From Haplosporangium gracile (Eukaryota > Mortierellomycota > Mortierellomycetes > Mortierellales > Mortierellaceae): a DNA stretch of 12,931 nt. Location of the stretch: positions 1 to 12,931 of the forward strand of contig JAAAUF010001070.1 of NCBI GenBank assembly GCA_015499985.1. The letters run 5' to 3'. The translations under genes and the position numbers were made by a program. The notes beneath the pieces are model-generated. The model had not been told where the DNA came from, ran no database searches, and saw nothing but the letters and a program-made list of their open reading frames with translations. Below are positions 9,409 through 12,931 of this stretch, piece by piece (position 1 is the first letter of the stretch; each line of letters opens with the position of its first letter).

Positions 9409-9420
9409 CCCCCCCCCCCC
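9409..9420. repeat. Poly-C run of 12
   Basis: Twelve consecutive C in the 3' flank of the membrane-protein gene, inside a pyrimidine-rich stretch. Its length is prone to sequencing error. Confidence 0.85.
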
Positions 9421-9548
9421 TCTTCCTCCACTCTACTTTGTACACTTTCCTGTGTTACCGGTTTATCCAACCCTTTTATCTCTTTATCCTCTTCGTAGTA
9501 GTTTCCGTTCCCTGCTTCCACACAACGATCTCTTCTTGTATCTAGCGT

Positions 9549-9554
9549 AATAAA
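9549..9554 (+). terminator. Candidate polyadenylation hexamer of the membrane-protein gene
   Basis: AATAAA located 226 bp after the stop codon, followed by T-rich sequence. This is a plausible poly(A) signal, but fungal signals are degenerate and no transcript evidence is available. Confidence 0.35.
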
Positions 9555-10030
9555 CTCTTTTAACCGGCGACCTGGACGCTGTTTAATTACTTCTCTACTT
9601 CCTTATCTCTTCGTTACTTTTTTTCACGAAACAAAAAAAAAAGCAATCTGGCGTTTCCAAGGGTGTACTAGGAGCCTTTCTTGATTCATCTTGTAAAAGA
9701 AGAGTTGTAGTCTTTATGTACCTACTGACCAACTTACTACCCCTCCCATCATCTTTTAAATTTTTTTGAGGAACATGAAAAATAGCAGACCATTGTTTAA
9801 ACCTCCTTGTCCTCTCGGCGAAGCTTGATCGACCTGTTAGCCCAACTAAACAGGCATGTAGCTTCTATAACTTTTCTTTTAATTCGCGCAGGCACAAAAA
9901 TAGAAAATCTCACCATATTCCTATTTGCACACTGCGGTGACCCCCCAGCGATCATCCAGGAACAGGAAGATGGAGACGTTCTAACAAGATAAAAAAAATT
10001 GGAGTTTGGCAAAAGAAAGTAACGCTCAAC

Positions 10031-10047
10031 CTGGGAATTGAACCTAG
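10031..10047 (-). other. tRNA T-arm / B-box-like fragment
   Basis: On the minus strand CTAGG-TTCAATT-CCCAG folds like a tRNA T-arm (4 of 5 pairs) and includes GGTTCAATTCC, a match to the RNA polymerase III B-box. Upstream I cannot build an acceptor, D-arm or anticodon arm with correct spacing; the best acceptor partner (GCTTGGC against GTTGAGC) needs three wobble pairs. It is therefore not called as a tRNA. It may be a decayed tRNA or tRNA-derived repeat, or chance. Confidence 0.25.
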
Positions 10048-10394
10048 CCACTCAGTCAGCGCATGACATTTGGGTATAATAATAACTGGCTTGTGGCAGC
10101 CAAGCGTTCATAACGACGTTGCTTTTTGATCCCTCGATGTCGGTTCTTTCAATCCTTGCTTCATTAGAATTCGAGGACGCGTCGTTGATGCTTTTGTTCA
10201 CTACCACTGCCGTGATGTAATTTTGTTTAGTTTTAAGGGGTATTTTAAATTTGATTTTTACTATTTCTTGGCGCAAGTAGAGTGGTGAGCGACCAAAATT
10301 TTCGACCCTTCGCTGCTGCCCTGAGTCCTGCCCCGCAGAAAATGGTACTGTATATTTTGTAAAGGAAATATATTTTTAAGAGTCAACGAAAAAG

Positions 10395-12931
10395 CTATTC
10401 ATCCGAATTATCTGAATCATCCATATCGTCCGAATCTTCCGGATCATAACCCGCATCATTGGAATCACAATTGAAAAAGAACGGATCACTGGCTCCAGCT
10501 TGTTGTTTGAGTAATTCGCGATTGGTGAGACCGAGATCAAGCGCATCCAAAAAAACCGCTCCTACGACGCTCAAGATAGTAAGGCCAGTGCTCCAAACCT
10601 GCTCTACACTCGCACTTGACACATCCGACGCATCCAACGCATACGCATACGTTATCACCCTCCAGACTCGGGTGGATCCATCCCAGCACCCGGTGACGAA
10701 TTCCAAAGTCCCATGCTTATGTCTCCAAGCTACGCTTTTAACTTCGCCAAGGAAGCCTCGAACAACCGACAGACGTCTCCACTCCTGTGGCGTGTTGTTC
10801 TTTCCGGAGTGAAAGACATAAACGGAATGGCCATACAGAGACGAAGAGTACCCAGCCACAATCCAGTGGCCGCAGGACGAAAACGCAAAGCAGTTAACAT
10901 CCTCAATAGTTTTCAGGGTGTGTTGGAGCTCCCCAGTCTGTGCGTCCCATATCGATATCCCGTCTTCTTTAACAGGGTCCTGGAGGCTCCAGTTACGTAG
11001 GGACCCAAATGGTAATTCACTTCGACTGGCAATCTGACGATTAGAAGGCGAGTACACTACGAGCTTGGAAATTCGCTCTTGCATCCTCACAAGAACCCTT
11101 GACTGTCCAGTGCCCACATCCCAGATCCGAATGCTTCCATCTCCCTCACAGCCTCCTGATGCAATCCATTTCTCGCAAGGAGAAAACGATACATCTGCTA
11201 CACCTTCAGTGTGACCTGCAAGAACACGGACGAAGATTCCTGTGACCGCGTCCCACAGTCGAATAGTCTTGTCAGCGCTGCCGGTGGCAATCCATCCGCC
11301 GAGCGGCGAGAAAGTCACAGAAGTGGTAGCCTTTGTGTGCCCTTCCAGCTTAAATTCGACCACGCCGGTTTCCGCGTTCCAGATCTCGACGACGGCCATG
11401 TTCAAACATGTGGCGAATCGAAGACCATCGGCCGAGTATGCGATGCGCTCGACATACCTGCGCCCAACCGAGAGAACCAACTCAGGCTCGCCTGTGTCTG
11501 CATGGTATTTTCGTACATCAGACCAAGAACCGGTGATAAGAGACTGGCCTTTAGGAGAGTACGCCACACTTAACACTCCATTGGGAGTCTCCAAGGCGCC
11601 AAGACTTGATCCATTCGACTTGGCATCCCAGATCCTGACAGTGAAATCCTCTCCACCTGAAGCCAACTGTGCGCCGTTCGATGAGAATGCAACGCTGTGC
11701 ACGCAGTCGGAATGCTTAATAAAAACTGAAATGATCGTTCTTGTCTGTGCGTCCCATAGCTTGACCGCTTTGTCGTAACCGCATGACGCAATCCGCTGTC
11801 CATCGGGCGAGAACACAACACTGTAGATGCCTCCTTTATGTCCCTCCCATGCTGGTCTTGGCTTGTCTGACGCCGTCTCCCACAACTGCATCATCCCGTT
11901 CCCATGCCCCGAAACAATCCGCTGACCATCCTTCGAATATGCGATGCAAAGGATATTCTCAACATCACTGCTCCAAACCGGTCCAGGTATTCCAGCAGAC
12001 GTGTCAAAGAACAGGATTGAATCCATTTCCCGACGCACACAATCTGGTCTCTATCTGGCGAGTAAGCGAATGGGAAGTAGTTCACGTCGTCTGCCCAGGC
12101 AAACACAAGGTCGCCAGCCAGAGCATCCCATACTTTAATCGAGTCCCACTGTCCAGTTGTGATGATCCGAAGCCCAGAGAGTGAGAAGGCCACAAATTCC
12201 ACCTCTTCGGTGTGCCCTTCAAAAGTAAATTTGGCCGGACCAATCCCAAGATTCCATAGCCGTGCTGTCGTGTCCTTGCTGCCAGAGAGGAGTTGAAGGC
12301 TGTTGCGAGGCGGGAAGGCGAGACTGCCAACTTTATCCTCGTGACCAAGAAGCGTTTGAGTCCTGATCCACGATGATGTGTCATAGATATGGATATCGCC
12401 ATTTCCAGTGCCCATAGTAAATGTCTTTCCGTCTGGTGAGAAAGCACATGAATACACACCATATGATGACTTCAGATACGGATACTCCCCAAACTGTACT
12501 TCATGCATCCGAGCGCCACTGAAGTCCGCCTTGCGAAGCCAGCACTTGGTGAAGTTGACTCCTGTCAAGTCCGCTCTTTGGAACTACACAGAATCGAACT
12601 CGCCTCCAGACATATCCGCCCCAGGAATCCGAACGTCTTGTAGATCCATCCCATTGAATCGTACTCCTGCTCTGATCAGGATAGTCATGGCGTTTGCTGC
12701 GGCCTGGGCTGCTTGGACGTCCGACTTGGATTGCTTGATGATGGCAAGGAGATGTCGCTTGAACGCTGAATCCAACTGAACACGCTCGGCCAAGAACTGG
12801 ATGATCGACGGCTCAGAGACGAAATTCCTCTGCGACAGTGGATGGTCGGCAACCGGTTGCTGGGCGGCAGAAGAATCTGTCGCGAATCTATACTGGCTGA
12901 GGCAGGCAAGACGGCTCTTTTTACGGTTCAG
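10395..12931 (-). pseudogene. WD40-repeat protein with pentapeptide region (NLR-associated type), 3' part, broken
   Basis: The gene enters from the right edge in frame, so its N-terminus lies outside. The first 115 codons hold a helical linker (RNFVSEPSIIQFLAERV, then Ala/Gln-rich) and pentapeptide-like repeats (GADMSGGEF...). Then TAG at 12586-12584 interrupts them; the frame resumes directly with FQRADLTGVNF and KADFSG. WD40 blades follow. A one-base deletion in GGGAAA (12031-12026) shifts the frame inside blade four: DRDQIVCVG is in one frame, MDSILFFDTSAG in the next. From there 10395-12026 is open to an acidic tail (DPEDSDDMDDSDNSDE). I count 14 blades, enough for two seven-bladed propellers, several with GH...WD pairs (GHTKATTSVTFSP...IRLWD). 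In fungi such arrays commonly follow a NACHT ATPase and act as ligand sensors; whether NACHT was present is not visible. No GT-AG intron can remove either lesion, since protein similarity is continuous across both. Sequencing error is the main alternative to true decay. Confidence 0.82.

Larger units (their letters stand above)
9324..10394. other. Convergent intergenic region, AT-rich, no gene recognised
   Basis: Lies between the 3' ends of the membrane-protein gene and the WD40 pseudogene. Contents: a 12-base C-run (9409-9420), an AATAAA (9549-9554), A/T runs and a tRNA-like fragment near 10031-10047. Open frames at 9797-10051 and 10052-10276 (minus) show no domain, and their starts are weak. 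They could be remnants of an older element, but nothing supports that directly. Confidence 0.5.

Noticed and set aside
10015..10110. Intact tRNA gene on the minus strand
   Set aside because: Only the T-arm is credible. D-arm and anticodon arm cannot be formed with correct spacing, and the best acceptor stem depends on three wobble pairs.
9797..10276. Minus-strand open frames 9797-10051 and 10052-10276
   Set aside because: No recognisable domain, no plausible splice link between them, and AT-rich composition of intergenic DNA.
10459..11778. Plus-strand open frames opposite the WD40 gene (10459-10812, 11211-11573, 11242-11778)
   Set aside because: Antisense shadows of the WD40 coding frame.
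12024..12590. Introns to explain the TAG and the frameshift in the WD40 gene
   Set aside because: Protein similarity runs on without a gap across both points, and no GT-AG pair removes the lesion while keeping the flanking residues.

Overview
The window looks like nuclear DNA of an early-diverging filamentous fungus, most likely a member of the Mortierellaceae (Mortierella, Linnemannia, Podila group). Three things suggest this: spliceosomal introns with GTAAGT-like donors and CTAAT/CTGAC-like branch sites; long purine/pyrimidine-skewed leaders; and a WD40 protein whose linker, pentapeptide stretch and C-terminal block resemble the expanded WD40 family of Mortierella genomes. The assignment comes from recalled protein families, not from a search.

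Layout, left to right. (1) 102-3483, minus strand: a two-exon alpha-arrestin of 1094 residues with very long Ser/Thr/Ala-rich insertions and two PPxY motifs. (2) 3484-5657: about 2.2 kb without a recognisable gene, holding the pyrimidine-rich leader and promoter of the arrestin and the 3' flank of the next gene. (3) 5658-7317, minus strand: a six-exon gene for a 204-residue CYTH/triphosphate tunnel metalloenzyme (TTM3-like). Its exons are too short to show as one open frame, but every splice phase closes and the family landmarks appear in order. (4) 7318-8642: a divergent promoter region. On the TTM side it carries three tandem 14-bp repeats, each with GCGCGAAA, an E2F/SBF-type site. On the other side it has a CAA microsatellite, a TATA box and a pyrimidine-rich leader. 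(5) 8643-9323, plus strand: an intronless four-helix membrane protein resembling the fungal DUF2456 family. (6) 9324-10394: AT-rich intergenic DNA with a poly-C run, a polyadenylation-type hexamer and a tRNA T-arm-like fragment. (7) 10395-12931, minus strand, running off the right edge: the 3' part of a pentapeptide plus WD40 gene of the NLR-associated type. It is broken by an in-frame TAG and a one-base frameshift, so it is called a pseudogene.

The genes do not form an operon or an obvious pathway. The arrestin probably links a HECT ubiquitin ligase to membrane cargo. The TTM enzyme probably hydrolyses inorganic tripolyphosphate. The membrane protein has no known role. The WD40 gene belongs to a class that in fungi often forms the sensor part of nonself-recognition receptors. 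No new multi-gene system was found. The points most worth following up are the E2F/SBF-like repeat array in front of the TTM gene and the decaying 14-blade WD40 gene.
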